64,000 nt of DNA from an uncultured Bacillota bacterium (GTDB taxonomy: Bacteria; Bacillota_I; Bacilli_A; RFN20; CAG-288): the NCBI GenBank assembly GCA_949300365.1, contig CASGEC010000004.1, forward strand, positions 156,280-220,279. The letters run 5' to 3'. The translations under genes were made by a program, and so were the position numbers. The notes under the pieces were generated by a model. It ran no database searches. It was not told the origin of the DNA and was given only the letters and a program-made list of their open reading frames with translations. Of this stretch, positions 24,762 through 33,602 are shown piece by piece. Within the stretch, counting starts at the first letter, position 1, and every line of letters starts with the position of its first letter.

Positions 24762-26707
24762 GAAAAAGGGACTGGGTCCTTGTCGCCATCATCGTCGGTC
24801 TGACCATCCTTCAGGTCTATTGCTCGATGGTCATGGTCGACTACATCAGCGACATCATCCAATCCATCACATACCTGAATTACCACAACAGCTTTGATGC
24901 CTTCGCTTCGATCTTCGAGGGAATCGCCCAGCAGGATCCCAGCATGTCCGGGCCTATCAATGCCTTCCTGGGACAGCTTGCCTCTTATCGTGTGGGAACG
25001 GACGGGATCGATTGGGAGGGCCTTCTTTCGTCGACTTCCCCGCTTTCGCCCATCCTTTCCATGGTCAGCGCGGAGAGCAAGGCGACCTTTGACGCTATCG
25101 CCAACGCCTCGACGGAGGCCATCTGGTTCAACGGCGGCATGATGGTCCTTGTCGCCACCGGCCTTGCGGCGTGCCAGATCGTCATCGAGGTCATGGCTAG
25201 CTACATCACCTCCCACTTTGCCACGGACATAAGGAGCCATGTCAACGCCAAGATTTCCTCCTTCTCCCTTGCCGAGATCAATCGCTTCTCCACGGCCTCG
25301 CTCATCACCCGTACCACAAACGACATCCAGCAGGTGTCCATGGCGACCTTGATGATGCTGAGGATGATCTTTGCCGCCCCGGTCACGGCCATCTGGGCCA
25401 TCTGCAAGATCCAGGCCGTCTCCTATCAGCTGACCTTGGCGACAGGTATTGCCATCGTCCTTCTTGTCCTCGTCCTCGTCCTCATCATGGGCCTTGTCCT
25501 TCCGCAGTTCAAGATCATGCAGAAGCGCATCGACCGCATCAACTCCCTGACCCAGGAAAACCTCACCGGCATCCGTGTCGTCCGGGCCTTCAATGCGGAA
25601 AAATACCAGGAAGGGAAGTTCGAGAAGGCTAACCTCGAATTGACCAAGACACAGCTCTTCACCGGAAGAATGCTCAATCTCATGTCCCCGGCGATGATGA
25701 TCATCATGAACGGATTGACCCTGGCCGTCTATTGGATCGGTGCCTATTTGATGCAGAAGGGAAACGACTATCTCACCTATGCCAATGTCTCCGCCTTCTC
25801 CTCCTTGGCGACGCAGATAGTCATGTCCTTCATGATGCTTCTGATGATGTTCATCCTCTGGCCGAGGGCCTCCGTCTCCGCCAGGCGTATCAACGATGTC
25901 CTGGAGACGAAAAACAGCATCGTCGATCCCACGGCGGAAAAGAAGACGACGGAAGTCGGGACGGTGGAATTCAAGGATGTCTCCTTCCGCTATCCCGATG
26001 CCGATGCCGACATCCTGGAACACATCTCCTTCAAGGCGAAAAAAGGCGATACCGTCGCTTTCATCGGCTCGACGGGATCGGGAAAGTCGACGCTTGTCAA
26101 TCTCGTGACAAGGCTTTACGATTGCACGGATGGCGAAGTCCTCATCGATGGCGTCAACATCAAGGATCTCAAGCAGGAGACCCTGCGGAAGAAGATCGGC
26201 TTCGTTCCCCAGAAGGGCGTCCTCTTCTCCGGGACCGTCCGCAGCAACGTCGGCTTCGGCCTTCCTACGGAGAATCTTTCCAATGAAGAATGCGACAGGG
26301 CCCTTGACATTGCCTGTGCCCATGAATTCGTCGACAAGATGGAAGGAAAGGAGGATGCCTTGATAAGCCAAGGCGGAACAAACGTCTCCGGCGGCCAGAG
26401 GCAAAGACTCTGTATCGCCAGGGCCGTCGCCATCCATCCGGAGATCTATGTCTTCGACGATTCCTTCTCGGCCCTGGACTTCAAGACGGACCGCACCGTA
26501 AGGGACAACCTGAAGAACGAGGAGAAGGAGGCCACGAAGCTGATCGTCGCCCAGCGTATCGGCACGATCATGGATGCCGACGAGATCCTCGTCCTCCAGG
26601 AAGGAAAGGTCGTCGGACAGGGAACGCACAGAGAGCTTTTGGAGAACTGCCCGGTCTACCGGGACATCGCCCTCAGCCAGCTTTCCAAGGAGGAACTCGG
26701 ACTATGA
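24737..26707 (+). CDS. ABC exporter half-transporter with degenerate catalytic site
   Basis: A 656-residue half-transporter: six-helix membrane domain (about 1-390) with an unusually long first extracytoplasmic loop (about 45-135), then an ABC domain. Walker A GSTGSGKST is near residue 438 and the signature VSGGQ near 550. Walker B reads IYVFDDSFSALD: aspartate replaces the catalytic glutamate, as in the inactive site of heterodimeric exporters such as BmrC or TM287. It pairs with the next gene. An AAAGGA site sets the start inside the MarR gene. Confidence 0.92.
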   Translation: MFKLYARLRKRDWVLVAIIVGLTILQVYCSMVMVDYISDIIQSITYLNYHNSFDAFASIFEGIAQQDPSMSGPINAFLGQLASYRVGTDGIDWEGLLSSTSPLSPILSMVSAESKATFDAIANASTEAIWFNGGMMVLVATGLAACQIVIEVMASYITSHFATDIRSHVNAKISSFSLAEINRFSTASLITRTTNDIQQVSMATLMMLRMIFAAPVTAIWAICKIQAVSYQLTLATGIAIVLLVLVLVLIMGLVLPQFKIMQKRIDRINSLTQENLTGIRVVRAFNAEKYQEGKFEKANLELTKTQLFTGRMLNLMSPAMMIIMNGLTLAVYWIGAYLMQKGNDYLTYANVSAFSSLATQIVMSFMMLLMMFILWPRASVSARRINDVLETKNSIVDPTAEKKTTEVGTVEFKDVSFRYPDADADILEHISFKAKKGDTVAFIGSTGSGKSTLVNLVTRLYDCTDGEVLIDGVNIKDLKQETLRKKIGFVPQKGVLFSGTVRSNVGFGLPTENLSNEECDRALDIACAHEFVDKMEGKEDALISQGGTNVSGGQRQRLCIARAVAIHPEIYVFDDSFSALDFKTDRTVRDNLKNEEKEATKLIVAQRIGTIMDADEILVLQEGKVVGQGTHRELLENCPVYRDIALSQLSKEELGL

Positions 26708-28515
26708 GAAAGAACGCAATGCACGGCGGAGCCCCGAAACTCCAGAAAGGCGATTTCAGCGCCTCCTTCGTCAAGCTCGGAAAGGATGCCGGGAAATACC
26801 TGATCCCGATCGGCATCGCCGCCCTTCTTCTTGTCGTCGGCGTCATCCTGCAGATCCTCGCCCCGAGCTATCTTTCCGACTTCACAAACGAGATTGCCAA
26901 CAACTATCTCTCCCAGACGATCGACATGAAGAGGCTTCTGGATATCGGCATCATCCTCGTCGTCTTCTATCTTGTCGTCGCCATCACCACCTATGGCGCA
27001 AACTTCATCCTGACCACGGCCACGAACCTCTATGCGATGAAGCTGAGAAGGGACATCACCGAGAAGATCAACAAGGTCCCGCTCTCCTATTTCGATGGCC
27101 ATCAGCATGGCGATATCCTCTCCACGTTGACAAACGACGTCGACCAGATCGGCCAGTCCCTCCAGTCCTCTATCGGCATGGTCGTGCAGTCCCTGTTCAT
27201 GCTTGTCGGTGTCCTCATCGCGATGTTCTGTACGTCCTGGCAGATGGCTCTTACCGCCCTCATCTCCTTGCCCTTCATGATCCTCTTCGTCATCATCGTC
27301 ACGAAGTTTGCCATGCCCCAGTTCAAGAACCGTCAGGATTCCCTTGCCGATGTCAACTCCGTCGTCGAGGAAAGCTATAACGGCCAGCTCATCATCACCT
27401 GCTTCAATGCCAAGGACAAGATAAGGTCGGCCTTCGAGAAGGAAAACGGAAAGCTGCAGTCGGCCATGTTCAAGGCCCAGTGCTTCGGCGGCCTCTTCCA
27501 GCCTCTCATGTCCTTCATCTCCTACTTTGCCTATGCGGCCGTCTATCTTGTCGGTGGACTTCTGATGGATGCCAAGGCCGGCGTCACTTTCGGAACGATC
27601 ACCGCCTTCACCGTCTATGTCTCGCTCTTCCAGTCGCCCCTTAGCCAATTGGCCCAGGCCATGAACACCTTGCAGATGGCTGCCGCAAGCTCCAAGCGTG
27701 TCTTCGACTTCCTCGGCCAGGAGGAGCTTTCTTCGGAGGAAGGAAAGAAGTTCGTCTTCCTGGGAGAAGACGGAAAGGAACATGTCAAGGGCGAGGTCGA
27801 GTTCAAGAACGTCTCCTTCTCCTATGACGATACCCGGGAGATCATCCACGACTTCTCCGCCAAGGTCCTTCCCGGCATGAAAGTCGCCATCGTCGGACCC
27901 ACTGGTGCCGGAAAGACGACCATGGTCAACCTCCTCATGCGCTTCTACGAGGTCAATGGCGGCGACATCCTCATCGATGGCGTCTCCATCAAGGATATGC
28001 CTCGACAAGAGATCCACGCCATCTTCGGCATGGTCCTTCAGGACACCTGGATGTTTGAGGGAACAATCCGAGAGAACCTTGCCTACAATACGCCAAACGT
28101 CACCGACGAGCAGATCTACGATGCCCTCCATGAAGCCTCCATGCGCCACTATGTCCGTACCCTTCCCGGCGGCTTGGACTATGTTCTTGAGGATGCCTCG
28201 ACGATCGCCGGCGGACAGAAGCAACTCTTCACGATTGCCCGCGCCATGATCAAGAACGCGCCGCTTCTCATCCTCGATGAGGCGACCAGCAACGTCGATA
28301 CCCGCACCGAGGAGAAGATCCAGGAAGCGATGGACAAGCTGACAAAGGGAAGGACGAGCTTTGTCATCGCCCACCGTCTCTCCACGATCAAGAACGCCGA
28401 CCTCATTCTCGTCATGAAGGATGGAAACATCATCGAACAGGGAACACACGATTCCCTGATGGCACAGAACGGATTCTACGCCTCCCTCTACAATTCCCAG
28501 TTTGCCTTCGAATAA
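26704..28515 (+). CDS. ABC exporter half-transporter, catalytically competent partner
   Basis: A 603-residue half-transporter that starts at an ATGA overlap with its partner. The membrane domain spans about residues 20-330. The ABC domain has Walker A GPTGAGKTT (about 398), canonical Walker B LLILDEATSNVD with the catalytic glutamate, and a modified signature IAGGQ instead of LSGGQ. Consensus Walker B here and consensus signature in the partner together give one active ATP site, as in known heterodimeric multidrug exporters. Substrate unknown. Confidence 0.92.
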   Translation: MRKNAMHGGAPKLQKGDFSASFVKLGKDAGKYLIPIGIAALLLVVGVILQILAPSYLSDFTNEIANNYLSQTIDMKRLLDIGIILVVFYLVVAITTYGANFILTTATNLYAMKLRRDITEKINKVPLSYFDGHQHGDILSTLTNDVDQIGQSLQSSIGMVVQSLFMLVGVLIAMFCTSWQMALTALISLPFMILFVIIVTKFAMPQFKNRQDSLADVNSVVEESYNGQLIITCFNAKDKIRSAFEKENGKLQSAMFKAQCFGGLFQPLMSFISYFAYAAVYLVGGLLMDAKAGVTFGTITAFTVYVSLFQSPLSQLAQAMNTLQMAAASSKRVFDFLGQEELSSEEGKKFVFLGEDGKEHVKGEVEFKNVSFSYDDTREIIHDFSAKVLPGMKVAIVGPTGAGKTTMVNLLMRFYEVNGGDILIDGVSIKDMPRQEIHAIFGMVLQDTWMFEGTIRENLAYNTPNVTDEQIYDALHEASMRHYVRTLPGGLDYVLEDASTIAGGQKQLFTIARAMIKNAPLLILDEATSNVDTRTEEKIQEAMDKLTKGRTSFVIAHRLSTIKNADLILVMKDGNIIEQGTHDSLMAQNGFYASLYNSQFAFE

Positions 28516-28537
28516 GGAAAGGAGAGATTTCCTTCAC

Positions 28538-28571
28538 GGCCGTTTCCCGGAAGATGGGAGACGGCCTTTTT
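28538..28571 (+). terminator. Terminator after ABC operon
   Basis: GGCCGTTTCCC pairs with GGGAGACGGCC and five T residues follow. Confidence 0.88.
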
Positions 28572-28740
28572 CGTGCCGGAAAGCCGATGGGGGAAGGAAA
28601 CTGCGGGATGGCAGGCATTCTTCGCTAACGTCCCTGTTTCCCAAAGGAATCCGGCTTTGTCCTTGTCCTCCTATTGGATGGCAGAGTACTTTTTCTCCTG
28701 GAAAGGCCTATCTGTTTGTGTTCTGGCGTAGAGTTTTCCT

Positions 28741-29028
28741 CTGATTGCGTTATTCATCGTCCTTCCGAATCTGGCTTTCCTTCTTCTTGCTCTCGTCCTT
28801 TTCTATCATGGCCATCTCGGCTGGATCGATTCGCCCTATGTCGCCCACTTCGACGAGTTTACCGGCATCCATGAAAAGTACCAGGACATCGAGGACATGT
28901 CCCTTGTCGAGAATATCTACCAGTTCTGCCTGAAATACCAGAAGGAAAATCCGATGACGCTAAAAGAAATGCTGGATAGCCAGTCGCAAATAGCCAAAAG
29001 CGAAGGAACGGCTAGTCGACGCTCTTGA
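28741..29028 (+). CDS. Small membrane-anchored protein without a normal start codon
   Basis: The plus-strand frame encodes a natural-looking protein: one N-terminal membrane helix (LFIVLPNLAFLLLALVLFY) then about 65 soluble residues with an acidic helix (HEKYQDIEDMSLVENIY). The open stretch starts after a TAG at 28726-28728; the only start-like codons before the helix are CTG (28741) and ATT (28744), with no ribosome site. An ATG at 28678 is in frame but separated by that TAG. It is either a decayed gene or starts at ATT/CTG. The 3' end overlaps the convergent permease gene by 17 nt. Confidence 0.45.
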   Translation: MIALFIVLPNLAFLLLALVLFYHGHLGWIDSPYVAHFDEFTGIHEKYQDIEDMSLVENIYQFCLKYQKENPMTLKEMLDSQSQIAKSEGTASRRS

Positions 29029-30910
29029 GGGAGTTCGTCATGTCGACCTTGAGGATCTTCCTCAATAGCAGGGCATCGGTGACGAGGATGAAGGCAAGGA
29101 CCAAGGCAAGGGTGAGGAAATAGGTGGAGACAGCAATGCTCCCGAGTCTTCCGAAGTCCAGAAGCCAGAGGATGATGGCCATCAGGCTGACGCCGATAGG
29201 AAGGCCGAGGATGAGACCAAGGCCAGCCATGATCATGATCTCGCGGTAGATGTAGAGGACGACTTCCTTGTTGCGATAGCCCAAGACCTTCAATGTCGCG
29301 ATTTCGCGCTTTCTTTCCTCGATGTTGAGATTGGTAAGGTTATAGATGACAAAGATCGAAAGGAAGATGGCAAAGAGGATGATGACGATGGCGATAGGGA
29401 CGATGGTATCCGTAAGGCCGGGATAATCCACAGGGGGAAGGGCATTGGCGACATCGATGATGGCAAAGCCGCAGAAGACAAGGGCCGTGCTTCCGGCGAC
29501 GGAGAGGATCGTCATGATGAGGTTCTTCTTGTAACGGCAGAGGTTGCGGATGGTGGACTTGTAGCGGAAGGGAAGGATACGCCAGAGCGGAAGCCGTTCG
29601 AAGAGGATCTTCTTGCCGGACTTCGGGGCCAAGGGCTGGAGCAGGTCGGCCGGGGAAGACTTCAGGAATCCACGGACAACGCGATAGGTCACAAGAAGGA
29701 CGATGAGGATCATGAGGATGCCGCAGACAAGGCCAAAGAGAGGATTCATCAAATTGACCATTTCCGGGCAGAAGAATGTCGTCTCGAAGGCCGGGTAGAT
29801 AGCCATCGGGAGGGAATAGACACCGACGATCGTTCCGACGATCAGGGCGAGGATGCCACAGAAGAGGGAGAGGAGCATGTATTTGAGCTTGATGCGGGAA
29901 TCGGTGACGCCCAAGGAGCGATAGCAGCCGATGATGCTTCTTTCCTCCTCGACCATGCGGGTCATCGTTGTCGAGACGACCAGAGCGGCAACGGCGATGA
30001 AGAAGATCGGGAAGAGGAGGGCGATGATGTCGATCTTGTCCGTGTAGTTGACGATATAGGCATAGGACATGTTCTCTTCCAAGGTCAGGTAGTGGATCTC
30101 TCCGTACTTGTCTCCCAGAAGGGATTCGATCTTCTCCTGCTCGCCCTTGACGAAATCGATATAGGAACCCGTGAAGTAGGTATATTCGTTGGCTCCCCTA
30201 AGGGTGACATAAAGATCGGTGGTCGGGAACTGGACTTCCATGGAGATGCCGGGAACAAGCTCGATTGACATCGCAAGATCCTGCTGGCGCATATAGACGA
30301 TCTGTTTGATCTCCTCCATGTTGATGAGATCCAGCTCCTCATAGCGGGAGAAATTGAGGGGATTGGAGACAATGCCGACGACGGTCTTCGTCCCCAGGAC
30401 ATCGCCAAGATCGATCGTATCGCCGACCTTGTAGGTGACCATGTCCGAGCGCATCCTCTCAACGGCGACCTCGTTGGACTTGACGGGCATCCTTCCTTCG
30501 ACGGCGCGGACGGGAGCGATGGTCATGTCATCGGGAATGCCATAGAAGCGGGTCAAGGGCATGTCCGAAGAAAAGCCCATATCATAGCCCATCGAGGAGA
30601 ACATGCTGGAATCCAGCATCGTCAAACCTTGAGCCGAAGTGGCAAGTCGGGAAGAGAGAAGGTCTTCGACAATATCGATGATTCCATTGTCGTCCTCATC
30701 GGCAAATCCCGTCGTCGATGATGATTTCAGGATAAGGTCTGGGACATTCTCCCGGCGGAGCTCATTGCCGAAGGAGTTATCGATCATCGGCGAAAGCGTT
30801 CCGAGTCCCGAAACGAAGGCGATGCCCAAAAGCATGATCACGATGATCGAGAAAAGCTTCGATAGATTGGTCCGGATAGACCGGAATATCGTGAGAAGAT
30901 AGGCGTGCAT
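29012..30910 (-). CDS. FtsX/MacB-type ABC permease
   Basis: A 632-residue permease with an N-terminal helix, a large extracytoplasmic domain (about 45-250), three helices, a linker, and a second set of helices; this is the FtsX/MacB arrangement with a duplicated FtsX core. ERSIIGCYRSLGVT and ERKREIATLKVLGY are the two typical cytoplasmic coupling segments. It ends the operon led by the ATPase at 30911, the two genes touching end to start. Similar systems export peptides or sense antimicrobial compounds. Confidence 0.88.
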   Translation of the reverse strand: MHAYLLTIFRSIRTNLSKLFSIIVIMLLGIAFVSGLGTLSPMIDNSFGNELRRENVPDLILKSSSTTGFADEDDNGIIDIVEDLLSSRLATSAQGLTMLDSSMFSSMGYDMGFSSDMPLTRFYGIPDDMTIAPVRAVEGRMPVKSNEVAVERMRSDMVTYKVGDTIDLGDVLGTKTVVGIVSNPLNFSRYEELDLINMEEIKQIVYMRQQDLAMSIELVPGISMEVQFPTTDLYVTLRGANEYTYFTGSYIDFVKGEQEKIESLLGDKYGEIHYLTLEENMSYAYIVNYTDKIDIIALLFPIFFIAVAALVVSTTMTRMVEEERSIIGCYRSLGVTDSRIKLKYMLLSLFCGILALIVGTIVGVYSLPMAIYPAFETTFFCPEMVNLMNPLFGLVCGILMILIVLLVTYRVVRGFLKSSPADLLQPLAPKSGKKILFERLPLWRILPFRYKSTIRNLCRYKKNLIMTILSVAGSTALVFCGFAIIDVANALPPVDYPGLTDTIVPIAIVIILFAIFLSIFVIYNLTNLNIEERKREIATLKVLGYRNKEVVLYIYREIMIMAGLGLILGLPIGVSLMAIILWLLDFGRLGSIAVSTYFLTLALVLAFILVTDALLLRKILKVDMTNSLKSVD

Positions 30911-31618
30911 TTACCACTCGATCTCCTCGATGTCCTTCGGATTGTCGTTGATTTCGATATTCTCCGCGGCGCCGTTCTTGATGTGGACGACCTCATCGGC
31001 CATGTCCTTGATGGCGGAGTTGTGGGTGACGATGATGATGGTCTTTCCCTGGTCGCGGGACATGTCCTTGAGAAGCTTCAAAATGGTCTTTCCCGTCTGG
31101 TAATCCAAGGCACCAGTCGGCTCGTCGCAAAGAAGGATCTTCGGGTTCTTCGCCAGGGCCCTAGCGATCGAGACACGCTGCTGTTCGCCGCCGGAAAGCT
31201 GGGCCGGGAAGTTGTTGATCCTGTCCTGGAGTCCGACCTTGGCAAGGATTTCCTCCGGGGAGAAGGCATCCCGGCACATTTCCGTGGAAAGCTCGACGTT
31301 TTCCTTTGCCGTCAGGTTGGGCATCAGGTTGTAGAACTGGAAGACAAAGCCGACGTCGTTGCGCCGATAGTCGCACAGCTGCTTGTTGTTGAAGGCAAGA
31401 AGATTCCTCCCGTCGATGAGAAGCTCGCCGGAATCGGCCCTGTCCATGCCTCCGATGAGGTTGAGGGCCGTCGTCTTTCCGGAACCGGAAGGACCCAGGA
31501 CGATGCAGAACTTCCCTTCCTCGACCTCGAAGCTGAGGTCGTTGACTGCCTTGATTTCGTTGTCGCCCACGTGGAAGGTCTTCATGACGTGGGAGAGTTT
31601 CACCATCGTTTTTTTCAT
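30911..31618 (-). CDS. ABC transporter ATPase (MacB/LolD type)
   Basis: A 235-residue ATPase: Walker [10 protein letters not shown] (about residue 43), Q-loop [13 protein letters not shown], signature LSGGEQQR (about 146), Walker [13 protein letters not shown] and the switch histidine in VTHN. The EPTGALD form is typical of MacB-type subfamilies. It is the partner of the 632-residue permease just downstream. It is divergent from a TetR gene, with two perfect palindromes in the shared 148-nt control region. Confidence 0.93.
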   Translation of the reverse strand: MKKTMVKLSHVMKTFHVGDNEIKAVNDLSFEVEEGKFCIVLGPSGSGKTTALNLIGGMDRADSGELLIDGRNLLAFNNKQLCDYRRNDVGFVFQFYNLMPNLTAKENVELSTEMCRDAFSPEEILAKVGLQDRINNFPAQLSGGEQQRVSIARALAKNPKILLCDEPTGALDYQTGKTILKLLKDMSRDQGKTIIIVTHNSAIKDMADEVVHIKNGAAENIEINDNPKDIEEIEW

Positions 31619-31681
31619 GTTTCTCGGGCTTTCTGTCCTATAGGAAAATTATAGGTTCGCCTTCCATTGTTATCAAGCTGA

Positions 31682-31702
31682 ATAGTTAATTCACTTAACT
31701 AT
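31682..31702. promoter_or_regulatory. Candidate TetR operator 1
   Basis: ATAGTTAA, five nt, TTAACTAT: a perfect 8-bp inverted repeat between the divergent ABC and TetR genes, only five bases from a second one. Confidence 0.6.
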
Positions 31703-31706
31703 AAAC

Positions 31707-31723
31707 TGTTGATTAAATCAACA
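31707..31723. promoter_or_regulatory. Candidate TetR operator 2
   Basis: TGTTGATT, one nt, AATCAACA: a perfect 8-bp inverted repeat. TGTTGAT recurs once more at 31737-31743 as a half site. Confidence 0.6.
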
Positions 31724-31766
31724 AAAAGGACTAAAATGTTGATGAATAGGGTTTCCTGGAAAAAAC

Positions 31767-32348
31767 ATGAGAACGGAAAAAAACGATTTGCGATCCCTCT
31801 ATTCGAAAGGGGTCATCAAAAGGACGCTTCTGAAGCTTCTGGAGCACAAGCCCCTGAACAAGATTTCGGTCGCCGAGCTGTGCAAGGAGTGCCGTATCAA
31901 CAGGGGCACCTTCTACAATCATTTCTTTGATATCAACGATGTCTACGAGAGCGTCGAGAGCGATTTCTTCGGGGAGATCCAGAGGCATTTGGATTCCCAG
32001 AACATCCTCTCCTTGAACGCGGAATTCTTTTCGGGACTGCTGCGCTTCTTTTTGGACTCTCCCGTCATGTCCCGCCTTTCGGCCATGAAGCTTCCCAATT
32101 CCGACCTCATCGACCGAATCCACACAATGATCCTCAACAAGATCGCCAAGGACCTCGGTCAGGAAAGGGTCACTGCCGACAAAGAAAAACTGGACGGTCT
32201 CTTCGGCTATGTCATCGGAGGATGCAGCTATCTGATCTTCCGGTGGGCCAAGACGCCATCGGAGAGGGAAATCCCCGCTGTCGCCCGCCAATGCGCCGAC
32301 TATACCGCCCAGCTTGTCTCAATTCTCAAGCGGACGAAGAAGGGCTAG
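31767..32348 (+). CDS. TetR/AcrR-family regulator
   Basis: A 193-residue TetR-type regulator. The helix-turn-helix near residues 27-60 (NKISVAELCKECRINRGTFYNHF) has the family pattern, and the C-terminal part is a helical ligand domain. It most likely represses the divergent ABC pair and itself through the palindromes upstream. Its 3' end overlaps the convergent aminopeptidase gene by four bases. Confidence 0.88.
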   Translation: MRTEKNDLRSLYSKGVIKRTLLKLLEHKPLNKISVAELCKECRINRGTFYNHFFDINDVYESVESDFFGEIQRHLDSQNILSLNAEFFSGLLRFFLDSPVMSRLSAMKLPNSDLIDRIHTMILNKIAKDLGQERVTADKEKLDGLFGYVIGGCSYLIFRWAKTPSEREIPAVARQCADYTAQLVSILKRTKKG

Positions 32349-33574
32349 ATCGCCCAGCGTCCGCTCTTGAAAATCGGAATCTCCTTTCCGTCTTTCGTCG
32401 TGCCGACGATATCCAGTGTCTCATCCCCGATCATGAAGTCGACATGGGTCGTGGATTCATTTAGAGGATAGGCATCGATCTCCTCCTTGGAGAGGTTTTC
32501 GTAGCCCTTGATGAGCATCGTGAAGGCCCTTCCGAAGGCGAGGTGGCAGGAGGCGTTTTCGTCATAGAGCGTCGAGAAGAAGAGCCGTCCTGTCTGGTTG
32601 ATGGGGGAGTCCACAGGGACCAGGGCGCATTCACCGAGGTAGCAACCGTTCTCGTTGTTGAAGATGGCATCCTTGAGGACTTCCTCGCCCTTTTTGGCGT
32701 GGACTTCCACGATCTTGCCTTCATGGAAACGGATAAAGAAATCCTCCACCAGTTCGCCACGGAGACTCAAGGGCTTTGTCGCATAGACGATTCCCTCGGT
32801 CTTGAACTTGTTGGGGGAAGTGAAGCATTCCTCAGTCGGCATATTGGGTTGGAAGTGGATGCGTTTTGTCTTGGTATACTCTCCTCCGGCTTCCCAGATG
32901 ACGTTGTCGACTAGCTCGATGTGAAGATCCGTTCCCTTTTTGGAGGTGTAGTGTAGAGACTTCAGGCCGAGGGCGTTCATCTTGTCCATATGGGAGACGA
33001 GGTTTCGATCGTGTTCCTTCCAGTTCTCGATCGGATCGCCCTTGTCGGCACGGCTGACCTTGAGGATGAGCTTGAGGAGTTCTTCCTTGGCCTCTTCGAC
33101 AGGAAGCTCCGGGAAGACCTTCTTTGCCCAGCCGGCAGAAGGATAGCCGGCGATGAGCCACTGGCATTCGCTGTCCCAGAGGGCGCGGTATTTCCAGATC
33201 TCCTTAGTCTTGCTCGCGCTGATGCGGCCGTTCTTGGCCTGGTCGATTCCCTGGAGGGCATCCGGGGCATCGCTTTCGATGAAGATGCGGCAGGGATAGA
33301 CCTTCAGGAAGTGTTCCTGCTGGGCCTTGTCCATCTCGTTGAGGTGGGCGAAGAGCTCTTCCTTTCCATAGGCGAGGTCGGCCTTGGTCTTCTCGCTATC
33401 CGTATAGGTGACATAGACGCGGCTTGCTCCGGCCTTGTAGCATTCCTTGATGAGGATGCGGATGAAGTCGTAGATCTCGACGGAGGCCGTGATGAAGACT
33501 TCCTGTCCCTCCAGGATGTTGACTCCGGTGCGGGCGAGAAGCCGTGCGTAGTTTTCGACGATTGTGGAATCCAT
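32345..33574 (-). CDS. M29-family aminopeptidase
   Basis: A 409-residue metallo-aminopeptidase of the M29 (AmpS/thermophilic aminopeptidase) family, which frees N-terminal residues from peptides in the cytoplasm. Metal and catalytic residues fit the family: the glutamate in FQPNMPTEECFTSP (about 250), histidine in HLAFG (about 349) and the late HVDFMIG motif (about 382). Length is typical. No partner gene is evident. Confidence 0.92.
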   Translation of the reverse strand: MDSTIVENYARLLARTGVNILEGQEVFITASVEIYDFIRILIKECYKAGASRVYVTYTDSEKTKADLAYGKEELFAHLNEMDKAQQEHFLKVYPCRIFIESDAPDALQGIDQAKNGRISASKTKEIWKYRALWDSECQWLIAGYPSAGWAKKVFPELPVEEAKEELLKLILKVSRADKGDPIENWKEHDRNLVSHMDKMNALGLKSLHYTSKKGTDLHIELVDNVIWEAGGEYTKTKRIHFQPNMPTEECFTSPNKFKTEGIVYATKPLSLRGELVEDFFIRFHEGKIVEVHAKKGEEVLKDAIFNNENGCYLGECALVPVDSPINQTGRLFFSTLYDENASCHLAFGRAFTMLIKGYENLSKEEIDAYPLNESTTHVDFMIGDETLDIVGTTKDGKEIPIFKSGRWAI

Positions 33575-33602
33575 GTGTTGTTTCTCCTTGGCGATTATTG
33601 TA

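Noticed and set aside
22366..28449. Very long minus-strand open frames opposite fakA and the two ABC transporter genes
   Set aside because: The plus-strand genes have complete domains and starts; the opposite products are Asp/Gly/His-rich artefacts of codon bias.
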